From assembly GCF_042186555.1 (NCBI RefSeq), contig NC_133328.1, positions 494,224,812-494,288,811 on the forward strand: 64,000 bases of DNA. The letters are read 5' to 3'. Shown here piece by piece: positions 1-12,225 of the stretch; the stretch's first letter is position 1, and each line of letters begins with the position of its first letter. The position numbers and the translations under genes are program-made. The notes under the pieces were generated by a model that worked only from the letters and a program-made list of their open reading frames with translations, ran no database searches and had not been told where the DNA came from. Origin of the DNA: Aquarana catesbeiana. Its lineage: Eukaryota; Chordata; Amphibia; Anura; Ranidae.

Positions 1-1200
1 AGGGTGACAGGGAAGCATGCTTGGTTCCTAAAGTTTATGTAAACCCCAACAAGGAATTTCTCTTAATTGTTCCCTTCTGTTAAATATTCCACTGCAAGCA
101 TTTTGTTATATCTGTTCAATATGTGCAAAATGTACTGTGTGCTTTTCACACTTCCTGTGTTATCACAAGAAACCTAATTAGCCCTCCCAGTTCTTATCTT
201 GAGACTACAGAGCAGATCAGATACTTCTTCCAGCCCTGAAAAGCAGGCCATAGATGTATTGAATCTTGGCCGGTTCAGCAGCCGAGATTCAATCTATCTA
301 TGGGCAGGCTGGTTGTATTGGAGTCAATCCATTGATTGGATTTTTTTGCACGCGATCACTCCTGGCATTTTTGTGTTCTGCTGGCAGGGAAGGTTCTCTG
401 ACATTGACTGTTTTGATGGGGGGGGGGATCGAGTGGTTTTCTGAAAATTGTGCGGTATATCTTGCTTGATAAAGATCTGTTCCTTTGTATGTACTTGTGG
501 TCGAAAGAAGAGGCTGAACATCGCACCCACCATCCACCATCCAATGCTAAAAAAACAACAAATGCATATTTTTTTTATTAATTAGTAGGGCTATTATGGA
601 CTTAACGTTTAAGTATACAATATTGTAGTATCATTTACAATTACTATACAATCATTCTTTGTAAAAGTCACTAATACATTGTTGCTGCACTCATTCAATA
701 TTTCTTAGCAGCAGACTGAGTGCTGTAACAAGGTGTCAGTAGATTTTGGTCAACATTGCTGCAGAGAAAAGCACAAACAATTGCATTAAATAGTACATGA
801 TAAAGTGATAAATATGGTCTTTACTATTAATAAGGGCACCATCCATTTCCTAGAACTATTTAGAGATGAAAATGTTTTTATTATGTCAACGTATAAGACA
901 ATAGCTCAAGACACAACAGTAATAAAATAAACAGTAAGTCAGCATCAATGGCTATCACCCATAGCATGATCTATACAAATCAAAAATATATATTCTAGAC
1001 TGAGAGTTGGGTCGTATTTGCTAGAACTATTTAAAACACAAACTTACATTTTGCTAACCTCTTAATTTACTTGTATAAACTGGTATTAATTTTAAAAGCA
1101 TCTAGACTCTTGAACCCCTCCTAATGTACACATCAAAGCGTTCCTGAGATTTTCCCTGCCTGTTTATAAGGCGTCAGTACAGTATTTAATGCTTGTGACA

Positions 1201-1652
1201 TTAAAGCGGAGTTCCACTCAAAAGTGGAACTTACGCTCGTTGTACTCCTCCCCCCCCTCCGGTGCCATATTTGAAACCTTTCAGGGGGGGGGGGGGGACA
1301 GGATACCTGTCCTTCACAGGTATCCTGTTCCCACTTCTGGGAGCCTCAGCCGTGGGTATTGTCGTCACCGCCCGGGCTCCCTCCTCCTTCCCCAGCCTCT
1401 GGGCCAGTAGGAGAGAGGAGCAGAGCTTTGTGCATGCACAGTAGGGTTCCTGTCGTGAAGTCGTAAGGCTACACTGCCGGATTCCCTTACTCACAATGGA
1501 GACGACATGCACCCGACAGCTGATGGAAACATCAGCTGCTGTGCCGACATCGCTGGACTCCAGGACAGGTATATGTCCGATTATTAAAAGTCAGCAGTAT
1601 GTGCAGCTGCTGGCTTTTAATTTTTGCAGCGGTTGGCAGACCTCCTCTTTAA
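1201..1652. repeat. TTAA-flanked MITE, group B copy 1
   Basis: The element starts TTAAAGCGGAGTTCCACTC and ends with the imperfect inverse of that terminus at the CTCCTCTTTAA edge. It shares both termini and a C-rich/G-rich interior with the copy at 5,532-5,962. The TTAA at both edges is the kind of target duplication made by piggyBac-type transposases. No coding capacity. Class assignment is inference. Confidence 0.75.
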
Positions 1653-1746
1653 GTAGCTTTTCTAAAAAATAATTTAAAAAAATTTCTAACATTACTTGGT
1701 CATTTGTCTAAACTATTTCTTTTCCTCAGACCTCTCAGTGTTGCAA

Positions 1747-1990
1747 TGGGGTTGATTTACTAAAGGCAAATCCACTTTGCACTACAAGTGCACTAGGAAG
1801 TGCAGTCGCTGTAGATCTGAGGCGCAGATTTGAAATGAGGGGAAGCTCTGCTGATTTTATCATCCAATCATGTACAGGCAAAAATGCTGTTTTTTCTTTT
1901 TCTTGCATGCCCCCCTCAGATCTACAGCGACTGCACTTCCAAGTGCACTTGTAGTGCAAAGTGGATTTGCCATTAGTAAATAAACCCCAA
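1747..1990. repeat. Foldback (palindromic) MITE
   Basis: Two long arms are near-perfect inverse complements: left about 1,747-1,826 containing CAAATCCACTTTGCACTAC, right about 1,915-1,990 containing GTAGTGCAAAGTGGATTTG. The outer edges read TGGGGTTGATTTACTAA and its inverse. A hairpin of about 240 bp can form. The edge motif resembles that of the foldback at 16,675-16,856. Confidence 0.85.
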
Positions 1991-3652
1991 TGTGTTATTG
2001 AAATACCCTACGTTATAAATGTTGGAATGTATCAACATTTGAAAAAAAAAATAAATTTAAAGTTGAAAATAAAATGTATTTTCCAAATATAACCTATATG
2101 GTATGTTGGCCATTACCAGGGGAACACAACATTTGAACTCTCTTATTTGTGATATGATCATACTTCAATAGAAAAACTTGAAATCTGAAGACCCGTGGTG
2201 TGCCGGCAAATATCTACACTGTGTCATGTATGATCCACTTTCCAGCTGGTGTTTGCTGCAGCACCCAATATCCTAGTGCCTTTTTCAGAAATGTGTGCAA
2301 TGAGAATATTGATAGTTATCTGGGAAAATAACCAGTCGCTTGCTGAAGGGTGTGAAGATGACACACTTCTCCAGCTTAAATAGTGCAATTCCCCTATGTC
2401 CTTGTTGATCCCTTCAGAAAGAACTAGTATGGAAACATCAGTGTGTTGTTGGACACAGGCCAATTCTACATAACAGGAGTCCTGCAGCATGCCAAATAGG
2501 TCCAGGAAGATCCGAGAAACACAAACAAAAAAGAAGAGATAGTAGCACGGGATCCTCATTAGTATCTGGATATATATTTATTCAACATTAAAAAAGCACC
2601 CTTACATGTTAAAACCTTGACATTCTGTGTAGGTAGTGGATCAGACCACTTCAGAGTTGTTTAGATGTGTCAGAAGTTCACTCTTTATGGACTAAATAAA
2701 GGATTTGGAATTAGAGTCTTATACCTGGATGTTTGCTCTGTTATTTTCCCACTTACCTCTAATGTAACTGAATCAGAGTGATCATTCAACCAATGCTTTA
2801 AATATTTTATTATTTTCCCATTTTGTTGGGACTCTCAGGTACAGTAAATGTGGAAAGTTACTGGCTTTCTGCTTTTAAAAAGTTAGGTGGTACTTTTGAC
2901 CAAAGCCTCCTACCAATTCAAATGTCTTGCACATCCACCAATTCCCAAATTGCAGGATAGCAGATGATTCTCTTAATTTTTTTTTCTCCAGAGATAAATT
3001 ATACCATATATTGATTATACAACTATCTCAAATAGCAAGGTCAAATTACATTTATTCAACAAGAGTTTATAATCGCCTAGGGTCACCTTATGTAATCAAC
3101 ATGATTACATGTTGATGTGACTACAACATTTCATGTTACAGCAGGCAATAACCTTGCCTGATAAAGAACAATAAAAGGAGCAATTAACACAGTAAGTTAG
3201 TGATAATGATTTCTCAGTTCCTGCATTTAGTATCAAGAGCTTTACAGTTGATTAAAGCTTAACACCAGTTTAAGAAACACAAGAAATATATACATGGGAC
3301 CAAAGAGGTCTGAGAGGTCCTGAGGAAGCGGGGTGTCCCGTGAAACACATTGACCATATTTTAGCCAACCCTGTCAACATTCCAAATGGGATGTTTCTGA
3401 GGTATGCTGTTGGTACTATTAATTGACCTTGTATAGATGAGATGAAACTTTTTTTATGATACATACTGTATATAACAAATATGATTGTATATCTTTGTGT
3501 GTACAATAAAAACTGGTGTTATTTTAACTAGTGTTTAGTGTCTATATACTATTGGAGGTATATAAAAAGTCCCATTTTTTTTATTTTGCTGTGATTTTGA
3601 AGAGCTAATACCATCTTTGCCATATTGAGGTTTTAAAAGGGCCACCACCCAT

Positions 3653-3656
<4 letters not shown>

Positions 3657-3711
<55 letters not shown>
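3657..3711. repeat. (TA)n microsatellite
   Basis: An uninterrupted run of alternating T and A of about 55 bases. Confidence 0.97.
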
Positions 3712-3715
<4 letters not shown>

Positions 3716-4564
3716 GGAACAGTTTACCAGCTAAAGGATATGTAATATTGTTCAGCTACTGTTGTGGTTTGGGCACCCCTGCCAGAAGGCACAGCAAAAT
3801 CTGTGGCCTGACTATAGGTTATGCCTAGGATCCAATCCAGCATGTGAATGAAAAAAGAAGGGATAGCTACGAGATGAGGATAAATCTCTATTCTTCCGTG
3901 ATGTTGGAATGTCCACAGTGTTAACACTGTATAAAGTAACAGAACTCTGACTGGGTCAAAGTTTTGACCTTCCCTCTTCAAGGCTGAGGGAATAATGGCA
4001 TGCAAATACAAGGACAGATTCTGTTAGTTGTGCTGGCTGCAAGTAAAATAAATGTAGTGCTTACCCTTGTAGAAATCCTTGTGTTTTGGGGGTTCCCTGT
4101 TCCCAAAACCCTGTGAGCAGCACCATACTCTCTGATACACCCGGGCTGAAGAGGGGATATTTATTGCAACAAAATACATAATACTAAAATAACCAAAGAA
4201 ATGGCACTAACCCCTCAACAAAAATATGTAAAACAGTAGGAAAATAAGTTGGTAATATAGTTGGTAATAAACAAATAAACCAGAGAATGACCCCAAACTC
4301 AAAATTTAGTGAGGTCCTGTCTAAGGGCAATGCTAAGATAATAGAATATCCTACTTTACACTAATTTCCAGCATGTTGAGGCTTAAATTCCGCTTCGGAG
4401 TGCTTAGATAAAGTTCTTCTAAATTGAGCATAGGCGCCTGCACTGTCCCAAGTGGATAATATTATTCCTCCGTAATAGGGTGCAGTGGGGTTTGCCCAGC
4501 AGCCTCTCACTAACGCCTGAAGATATCAGTGTTTGATGAACTGTATAGGGGCATGGCCTTTCTC

Positions 4565-4710
4565 GCAGTGACGTCAGATAGTACACAGATTGTGCTGACT
4601 GATGTTGAAAGCCAGCTGAGATAATTTTCTAACATTTGAGTGTATTTGCAGTGATGTCAGCATGTACAGTGGATTGTGCTGATTGATGTTAAAAGCCAGC
4701 TGAGATACCT
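4565..4710. repeat. Two-copy tandem duplication of about 83 bp
   Basis: The block starting GCAGTGACGTCAG and ending GCCAGCTGAGATA is followed at once by a diverged copy starting GCAGTGATGTCAG with the same end. Both contain GATTGTGCTGA(C/T)TGATGTT. No coding or structural role is apparent. Confidence 0.7.
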
Positions 4711-5531
4711 TTAAAGCATTATGATTCTGTATTTGCGAATTTTAATAAATTATCATTTTAATGGTTTTACACTATTGGGGGCATATTTGTTTTTTATTTA
4801 TGCATTCTGCCAACATTTTGGAGCAGAATGCATACTGCTCCAAAACACTCTGGGCACAGAGGAGGAGCAGAGTCATTTGGGATGTGTACATATGCTGGCC
4901 ATGACCACTCATTTTCAGAGGGTCATGGTATTTTGGTAAGCTTTCACCTATATTTGACCACAATAGAATGGTGGAAGATTTTACAATAGAGGAGTGCACA
5001 CTGCGATAAGGGGTTCAAACCATTACTACAGGGGACTCTTGCATTGGCATGTTGGGACTTTTCCTCTCACTGAATGAATAGTGTGTCATTTTAAAGGCAC
5101 ATGCACTTTAGTTTACATTTGGTGCTATATTGCTTGGGTTTATATACTGTATATTTATTGTTTTGATTAAAGTTTTTGTTACCCCAACATTTCACATTCC
5201 TTATATGTGCCTGCTGTACCATGTACTTGTATGAAAAAGTATCCTGTTCTCTTTGTATTGCTTCCTTTGTGTGAAATCCCTGGTGTTCCTGCCAGTCCCT
5301 CTGGTTTCCTATTAAAAACGGACCAAACTAAACAGGAGAGCACACTGTGGTCAGTTCTCTATCTATGCTGGGAACTCAGCCTGCTCTCCTTCAATGATCA
5401 GAGGGAAACTAATCTTCTTATAAAATAGGGATTAAAAGGTATTTATATTGGTCACTATACACAAATGTTTGCCTTTCATTTCTATTTCAAACCCAATGGG
5501 TTGTTTTACAAGGTGATTGTTTATAATCTCT

Positions 5532-5962
5532 TTAAAGCGGAGTTCCACTCAAAAGTGAAACTTCCACTCATCCGTCTCCTCCCCCCCTCCGGTGCCACAT
5601 TAGGCACCTTTCAGGGGGAGGGGGCAAGGGGTACCTGTTTTTGACAGTTACCGTTTTCCATTTCCAGGAGGCGGGGCTGCAGCCGGTCTCTCGAACATTC
5701 GGTCCCCTCCTCCTTCCTCCACAGCCGGACCAATTAGAAAGAGCAGCGAGCTTCGTGCATGCGCAGTAGGGAACCAGCTGCGAAGCCGTTAGGCTTTACT
5801 GCTGGGTTCACTTACCAGGAATGGTAGCGGCTGCACCAGACAGCCGATCCGATGATCGGCTGGGGTGCCGACATCGCGGGCTCCCTGGATTGGTTAGTGT
5901 CCTAATGTTAAAAGTCAGCAGCTGCAATGGGGGGGGGGGGGGGGGGTGGACCTCCTCTTTAA
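5532..5962. repeat. TTAA-flanked MITE, group B copy 2
   Basis: Begins TTAAAGCGGAGTTCCACTC, identical to the terminus at 1,201, and ends GTGGACCTCCTCTTTAA, with TTAA at both edges. An almost pure G run of about 17 bases (about 5,930-5,946) precedes the right terminus. The interior aligns with copy 1 (for example a shared GTGCATGC(A/G)CAGTAGGG). Confidence 0.8.
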
Positions 5963-6863
5963 TGTGTTCAGTATTATGTTTTTCACAACATATATGTAAT
6001 TATATATATATATATTTTTGGTTAGAGGGATTTATGGCTGCCTTTAGCAGTGCATTTGAATTTATGTTTGTTTTTACCAAAACATTAGGCTAGCAGCTCT
6101 GTCCTTTATAGGTGAGAGGTGTTGCAAGTGCGCTCTTTCTTATTTCAACAGATTCATATACACCTCACCAACAGTTATATAAATCTGTTACAAGTTGTGC
6201 CATTTGTTGCAGGGACGGAAGACAAATGTCTATGAGCAGTAACAGAACACACAAGGAGCATATACACCATAAAGGGGCCACAGCACTCATCAATTTTATG
6301 GGGTAAAAACACGCACTACTGACCACCAATACGTAAAAGGGCACTCACCACCAACACAATAAACAGCACTAACTCCTGACCACTGAAATCTGCAAACTAT
6401 TCTGTGCCTTATATAGTCCTGACTAGGGGTGAGTTTGGGTTCAGTCTGTACCCAAAAGTTAGCTGTCATTGCAGGGCCAATAATCTGTGGACAGGAGTTT
6501 CCCCACCCTGCAGCTGCAAAAAGGCAGAGATCCTCATGATATCATTGACCTAATCTGGCCACATAGAAAAAGTTTGTTAATGGTTTTGACCTTTTACGGT
6601 CACGTGCCCATGTTAGATCAATGACATTTTTCTAAAATGACCATGTGCCAATATTTGGTCAATGATGTGACAAGCATCTTCATCCCTTTGGGTAGGTCAG
6701 CAGAAAATCTGTAATTTTATATAATTTTTAATAGTTCAAATTAATACTGATTTGTTATGTTGGCAATAATCACAATATGAATACAATGTAAACTCTGCAT
6801 AATGTCCATATTTTAATATTTTTTTTAATGTTTTGTTTTGTTTCGTTTTGTTTTGTTTTCCAG

Positions 6864-6882
6864 GCTTTTCAGGAAATCTTAG
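6864..6882 (+). CDS. MEP1B: MEP1B exon 2 (19-bp microexon, end of leader)
   Basis: A 19-base stretch lies between a T-rich tract ending in CAG and a strong donor GTAAGT. Read in phase 0 it gives AFQEIL plus one base that completes a Val codon with the next exon, giving AFQEILVDVDAG. Human meprin beta has LATPENFDVDGG at this place (remembered), so spacing and phase agree exactly although the residues differ. It would lie between the signal peptide and the propeptide. A 10-base version using the internal TTTTCAG acceptor is also possible. Its size and low conservation keep it tentative. Confidence 0.55.
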
Positions 6883-7910
6883 GTAAGTGTTTGTCCTGTA
6901 GGTGAATTGATAGGTACAAAGATAGACAGATTGAGTGAGTGAAAAAGTAAGCACCCCCAATGGAAAGTAATGACTTTTTCAATATATTTGAACAGAGAAA
7001 TATTAGATGGGACATTAATAAAAAGTGTCTAAGGCACGTTATATCTTAACTGGTGCACTTACCCATAGCAATTATTTAACTAGAATTTTTCTTTTTTTTA
7101 AGCTTAAAAAGCTTAAAAGATGAAACTTTAAAAGCTGATTGGCTGCACTCCTTTTGAGACAAAGATGAGATAAAGTTTGTGTTTTTTTTTTTCTTTATGT
7201 ATGTCCTTTCCTATTTTTCTTCACTTACTTTTTATTGTCTGTTCTGTTTTGCCTTTGGGCAGATTCTTACTGAAGTGAAATAATGGTTACTTAAGTATAA
7301 TTGTTTTTGTTGAACAGGTTGTAAAACATATTTATATTGAACTTCAAAATATTAGAAAGGATTGTCATTCTCAATCTTCTCTAATGTTGTGATATATGGG
7401 ATCAAGGAGATTCAGACTATGGGATGTTTGAATGTAACCTTGCAAACTATTTATTAAAAATTAATATTTAAAAAAAAACGTTTTATTGTTTCTCCCTAGA
7501 GTTTCATTCAGAGTACAGTATAAACTAAAGGTTATATGCAGTACTTGAACAAATGACATAGATAAATGACACGTTTTATTTTCATAATCTAATCTAATTC
7601 TCATAATCTAATCATTCTCATAATCTAATCATTCTCATAATCTAAATTGAGGAAAATTCAGATTTGGAAGATAGAGAAGAGAAGTGCATCCTTTCATTTC
7701 CCACCACTACAAATCTATGAAAAAAGAATCCAGTTTTCTAGATTAGGTGCCAATGATTAGAACATTCCTAGACAGCATGCAGGTTGAAATTGAATTGCAG
7801 TATCTGATGGGGGGCCAGCGGGGCTGGCTGTAAAAATACAATAGCCGCAGTGGGAGATGCATCCATTCATTCATCTATTCATCCAATTTAACCTGCAAGG
7901 GAAGTATGCC

Positions 7911-9170
7911 AGGTAAAAGCATTTGCATTCTGAAAAGAACATTAAAACAAGCCTACAGTTTGCCTGCCACTGAAAATATTGGCAAAGGCCATACTTTTTG
8001 GAGCAATGTGCTGTGGACTGAAAAGAAAAGAAAAAAAAAAAGATAGAGTTGTTTGGCCACAGTTACAGTAAGATGTTTGTCACAAACCAAAGACAGTAGT
8101 TCAGAAAAAGAATCTCATATCAGCTGTGAAGCACGTACCTGGTGAAGACTGGAATGTTGTGGAGGCCTCTCTTGCACCTCCCACCTAACACTCCTGAAGG
8201 TTTAGACAGACAGTGTAAGGGCAAGAAATGGCACAAGTGCCATAGCAGCTAGCTGGTGATGTCCACTCTGTAGTTGGGTAGAGCTGGTAGTCACAGACCT
8301 CAGAACAGGATGCAGGAGCAGCTTGGCACCAGAGAGAGGGATGGAAGCAGAACCAGGAAACGAGCAGCACTCAGCGGCAACCGAGTAGCGAGGCATCGAA
8401 ATAGCAGGCAAAGCAAGTCCAGGACGCAGGCCAAGGTCATTAACAGCCCAGCAACATGGTACAGAGTCAGTAGGCAGATCAGGTCCAGTAAACAAGCCGA
8501 GATCGGAGTAGTTAGGTAACAGAGCTAGAGCAGAAGCGAAGTCCAAAGGCAAGCTGGGTCATACACGAGTAAGCAGGTATAGCAGATCAGGTCTTGAGAA
8601 CACAGGAACAAGCTGAAGACCATTCAGCAACTGCTCATAGTGATAGACCAGTTTAAATAAATCACTAAGACCACTAATTGGTATGTGCATGTGTTCACGC
8701 ACAAGTATGTATGCAATGAACTGGCAATGTATAAGTAACAATGGTCCTTCGCTCATGAGCACAAGTGCAATGTGCACAAGCATGAGCCTGAATTCGCACT
8801 GGCCTTTTTATGCTAGAAATATGGTTTACCTCACACATGGTGGTGAAAATGTTATTGTTTGGAGTTGTCTTGCTGCTTCAAGGCCTGGCAAATTTACAGT
8901 CATGAAGTTGACCATGAATTCTCTATCGTAACATAATCAGCTTAATGAGAATATGAGGCCACCTGTCCAAAAACTGAAGTTGAACCAGAAATGGATCTTT
9001 CAACATGACAATGCTTCGAATCACACTAATAAATCCACCAAGGAATGTCTCAAAATGAAGAAATGGAGGGTTATGGACTGGCCTAGTCAAAAGCTCTGAT
9101 TTTAATCCCATCCAAATAGTGAATGGAGAGGGTTGAAATTAATTTTGCATGAAGGATTGATCAAAAAGTG
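7911..9170 (+). pseudogene. Decayed Tc1-like transposase relic, interrupted
   Basis: Two blocks translate to fragments of Tc1/mariner transposase on the + strand. About 7,911-8,110 gives the WSNVLWTEK and IELFGHS motifs that precede the second Asp region. About 8,812-9,170 gives HGGENVIVWSCLAAS, then IFQHDNASNHTNKS and MDWPSQS, the DDE-core neighbourhood. Stops and frameshifts occur throughout. Between the blocks lies about 640 bp (about 8,165-8,800) of unrelated sequence that I cannot classify and that probably represents a later insertion. The sequence near 6,930 (AGTGAAAAAGTAAGCACCCC) may be the outer end of this relic. Confidence 0.75.
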
Positions 9171-9244
9171 TCACTCTTGTGTTTTACTGAAGTATATCAC
9201 CTTTATCTGTGGGCATTGTTTGAATAAGGATTGAAAGAACCACT

Positions 9245-9713
9245 TTAAAGTTGATGTAAACCCGATTCATGAAATTTGACCTATACTTATCTCTCTCCAA
9301 AGCACTAAGTCCTGTGTGTTTCTGCTGTTTTGTTCCTCTGTTATCAGCATGATAACCTCTGACAAGTTGTCCAAGACAGGAGATAAAAGCAGCTGAAAAT
9401 TTGTGTTGTGGGAGGTTGCTATAAATAGATTAGCAGAGAGCTTGTCTTGTCACAACACAGCTCTGACAGTATCTTCCTTCTTCTACCTATGTGGAGGGGG
9501 GGTGCCTTTCCTCCATTCAGCTGTCTCCCAGTGTAAGCCAAGACATCACTCTCAGTGCTGAATGAGGAAGTGAAAATTCTAACACCATGTTAGAATTCTA
9601 AAGAATATAGTAAGCTGAATACAGCAGATATACTGTACATGTAAAACTTATGTAGGGAGATTTGTTTTATCACTGTGTATCAGCTGAGGCTGTTCACTTT
9701 ACATTCATCTTAA
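9245..9713. repeat. TTAA-flanked MITE, group A
   Basis: Starts TTAAAGTTGATGTAAACCC and ends TTTACATTCATCTTAA, its imperfect inverse, with TTAA at both edges. The terminus matches the group A elements at 40,330 and 45,437. No coding capacity. Confidence 0.6.
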
Positions 9714-9757
9714 ATAAGTAGGACAGGGCAATCCTTTCCTTGAGGTGTGCATAAATA

Positions 9758-9758
9758 G

Positions 9759-9828
<70 letters not shown>
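9758..9828. repeat. (GATA)n microsatellite
   Basis: About 17 tandem GATA units, almost uninterrupted, 155 bp upstream of MEP1B exon 3. Confidence 0.96.
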
Positions 9829-9829
<1 letters not shown>

Positions 9830-9982
9830 GTTCACAGCTCACATCAATAAATGTAATATTTTTTTTAATACTTTGTACATCAATTCATACATTATTTAAT
9901 CTAAAAATATATATATATTTTTAGAAATATGTTTTTAATGTAGTTTACTGCTTTTCTGACATTAATGTATTGTATCTTACAG

Positions 9983-10030
9983 TTGATGTGGATGCTGGAA
10001 AAGAAAAGGACATTTTTGACATCAATCAAG
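9983..10030 (+). CDS. MEP1B: MEP1B exon 3 (propeptide, part 1)
   Basis: Acceptor CTTACAG, donor GTTTGT. It completes one codon from the previous exon and gives DVDAGKEKDIFDINQ, then leaves one base. This matches the start of the meprin propeptide (human DVDGG...DIFDINE, remembered). The 48-base exon is acidic, as expected for an astacin propeptide. Confidence 0.88.
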
Positions 10031-10123
10031 GTTTGTTATAACTGTATATGTGTTTGTGTGGGAATTTTGGGCTGTAAAATCACTTGTTCAGCAGTGTACT
10101 AATGTGTTTATTTTCTTATTAAG

Positions 10124-10164
10124 CACAGGGACTGAATCTGTTCGAAGGAGACATCCAACTTGCT
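10124..10164 (+). CDS. MEP1B: MEP1B exon 4 (propeptide with aspartate switch)
   Basis: A 41-base exon with acceptor ATTAAG and donor GTAAGC. It reads AQGLNLFEGDIQLA. FEGD (10,141-10,152) is the astacin FxGD motif, whose Asp occupies the catalytic zinc in the latent enzyme (known for the family). A competing acceptor six bases downstream (CACAG) would break the frame, which decides this start. The exon ends in phase 0. Confidence 0.9.
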
Positions 10165-10454
10165 GTAAGCACACATTGATAACCTGTAATTTAGTTGCAT
10201 TATTCTTTGTACCATTCAGTCTATAAAATGCCAGCCACAATTGTCTAACATTTGTTGAAAGCGATACAAAATGCGCACAACTGTAGTATGGATTGTTGAG
10301 TATATTTTTTTAATGATTTGCAAATATATCAATCGATCTTTAAATGTATATTTTACCATTGATTCTGACTTGTCTCTAAGATCTCCTTTCTTGAAATTCA
10401 CAATTTTTTATGGAAATCACATTACAGATTTTGCCTGCAGTGCCACTTGTAGAT

Positions 10455-10729
10455 TAAGCCCAGGTTCAAACTGCTGCGGGATTAAAACCGTGCGAGTTCA
10501 GCTGAACTTGCACAATTTCATTCCCGCATGTCAGTCCGGCGATTTCAGAGACATGCGGTGACTGTGAGGTTTCCTGCACAGATGTCTATTGAAATTGCAC
10601 CTGAAATCGCCAAAAGTAGTTCAGAAACTACTTTTGGGAATCGGTTCAGATGGTTCCATTGCCAGCAATAGCCACCGATTTGGCATGCAATTTGACATGT
10701 CAAATTGCATCAATGTGAACCAGGGCTAA
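10455..10729. repeat. MITE with GCCC(A)GGTTCA / TGAACC(A)GGGC termini
   Basis: Edges read TTAAGCCCAGGTTCA and TGAACCAGGGCTAA. The interior (GTGCGAGTTCAGCTGAAC, GCACAGATGTCTATT, ATTTGACATGTCAAAT) aligns with a second copy at 62,108-62,413. Non-coding. hAT- or Harbinger-like by terminal style; class not proven. Confidence 0.75.
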
Positions 10730-10917
10730 ATCTGATATCATGTTCAACTTTTCACTTTTTTTCAGTTAATAAGCAAATCCATCTAAAGAATAAATAGAAA
10801 AATTTCACTAGACTGACCTTTAGTTGATTCTAAGTTGCTACTCTTTGCGCATGGTCAGTGCACTTTAAGTACATTATGTACAGTAATATGTTTGTTTATA
10901 TAAATAATAATTATTAT

Positions 10918-10985
10918 ACAGGATTTATATAGCGCCAACAGTTTGCGCAGCGCTTTACAAAATGAAGGCAGACATTACAGTTACA
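10918..10985. repeat. Fragment of a dispersed repeat (TATATAGCGCCAACAG type)
   Basis: The stretch TTTATATAGCGCCAACAGTT followed by GCGCAGCGCTTTACAAAATG recurs in diverged form at 12,335-12,390 and 35,350-35,390. The copy at 35,338 shows the longer element. Origin of the family not determined. Confidence 0.6.
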
Positions 10986-11439
10986 ATGCAATTTGGTATA
11001 TATAAATTCCTTCATCTGTTTTGCACTTTTATTTGGCTTTTAGGGTTAACAGGGTTGCCTTTGAATAAATAACTAGCTAACAGACCCAGATATAATCTTT
11101 ATCTAATAAAACCATGTGCTGTAGGTTTTAAACTAAGGAATGCCAACCTTCTAGAAGATCTGTTTATAGCCATTGTAATTATCCAATTATTTTATATAGC
11201 ACCTGTCATAAAAAGCTCTTCTATGAGTTAACAGTGTTTACACATTATACCTCTAAAAGTAGTGTGAGGAAGGAAACTGAAGCTACAACTGAACTATTAT
11301 TACTAGGATGTATTGTTCACTACAGTGAGTACTATATCAGGAGTCCCCAAACCCCGGACCGTGGACCAGTACCGGTACCTTGGCCTGTTAGAAACTGAAC
11401 CGCAGCGCTGCAAAGCAAAAACACATTATACAACCCAAT

Positions 11440-12225
11440 TTTTTGGTAACATATAAAAGATGATGTTACGGCAAGTAAAGAAATACCTAACATGGCACTC
11501 TTTAAAATTGTGCACGTTATGGAATGGGAACAAGCTACAATACTTAAACATCTCCATGGGCGACGCTTTACATTTTTTTACAGGTTACCAGTTTAGAGTT
11601 ACAAAGGAGGCATAGAGCTAGAATTATTGCTCTCACTATAACGTTTGTGGAGATACCTCACACTGTTTACATATGTGTGCGAGACTTACATATGCGTTCG
11701 CCTCTGCGCACAAGCATTGGTGGATGGGGGAGCTTTTAAAAATATGTACTATTTATTTTATTACTTTATTTTATTTTTACACTGTCCCTTTAATTTTTTT
11801 TAAATCATTTTAATTGCTGGCACAAGATATGTAAACATTGCTTGTGATGGCAATAAATCATGACAGGTCCCCTTTATGGAGACATCTTTCCTCTACCCTT
11901 GAAAGCATAAAGATAAAGAAAAACATTGATTTCATACTTTCAGAAAAAAAAAATTGCTCTGTCTACATTTGCCCTACATTGGCTCCTAAACTATAGAGAT
12001 GATTAGAAATGTTCTGGTCTCCTATCAGCTCTATGATTAGTCAGAAGAAACAACGGCTTCTGTGCCGGGCTTCCCGATCGCACCGGAGAGCCTGGAGGGG
12101 CACTGGTGGACGGTGGGAGGGGGGACAGCCAATTGGATCACTTTTAAAGGGATAGGGAATCTCCGGCTGAAAATTTTAATATGGGAGTCATGCCTTACAG
12201 CTGCAGCCATGGCCCAAGTATAACC
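11440..12225. repeat. Relic of the TTAA-CCACTT element family (group E)
   Basis: Aligns by eye with internal parts of the 5-kb element at 51,817-56,881 and with its host copy: ACCTAACATG, then ACAGGTTACCA...TTTAGA(G/T)TTACA, GATACCTCACA and TTTTTACACTGT(C)CCTTT. It ends near a CCACTTGAACAC edge. It also keeps the uninterrupted site into which the 5-kb element inserted elsewhere (about 11,505-11,515). A short stretch at 11,338-11,410 (CCCCGGACCGTGGACCAGTA) resembles a hAT-type end found in many vertebrates; I note it only as a likeness. Confidence 0.65.

Larger units (their letters stand above)
1..6863. other. Upstream region, no gene recognised
   Basis: The missing first exon of MEP1B (5' UTR, start codon, signal peptide) may lie here or left of the window. 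I found no ATG followed by a hydrophobic stretch and a phase-0 GT donor that I would defend. What is recognisable is repeat: two related TTAA MITEs, one foldback element, a (TA)n run and a short tandem duplication. The intervals 1-1,200, 2,000-3,650, 3,720-4,560, 4,711-5,530 and 5,963-6,863 show AT-rich sequence with no feature I can name. Confidence 0.6.

Noticed and set aside
5231..5290. ATG followed by KKYPVLFVLLPLCEIP, a signal-peptide-like stretch, as MEP1B exon 1
   Set aside because: No usable donor in phase 0 to join the microexon, and the surrounding sequence looks like repeat. Not supported.
6052..6090. ATG GCT GCC TTT ... as MEP1B exon 1
   Set aside because: The translation (MAAFSSAFEFMFVF) is not a convincing signal peptide and the only phase-0 GT is weak.
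8165..8800. LTR or gene fragment inside the Tc1 relic
   Set aside because: No LTR ends, primer site or coding motif could be seen; left as unclassified inserted sequence.
9758..9828. CRISPR-like regular repeat
   Set aside because: It is an uninterrupted GATA microsatellite without spacers, in a vertebrate genome.
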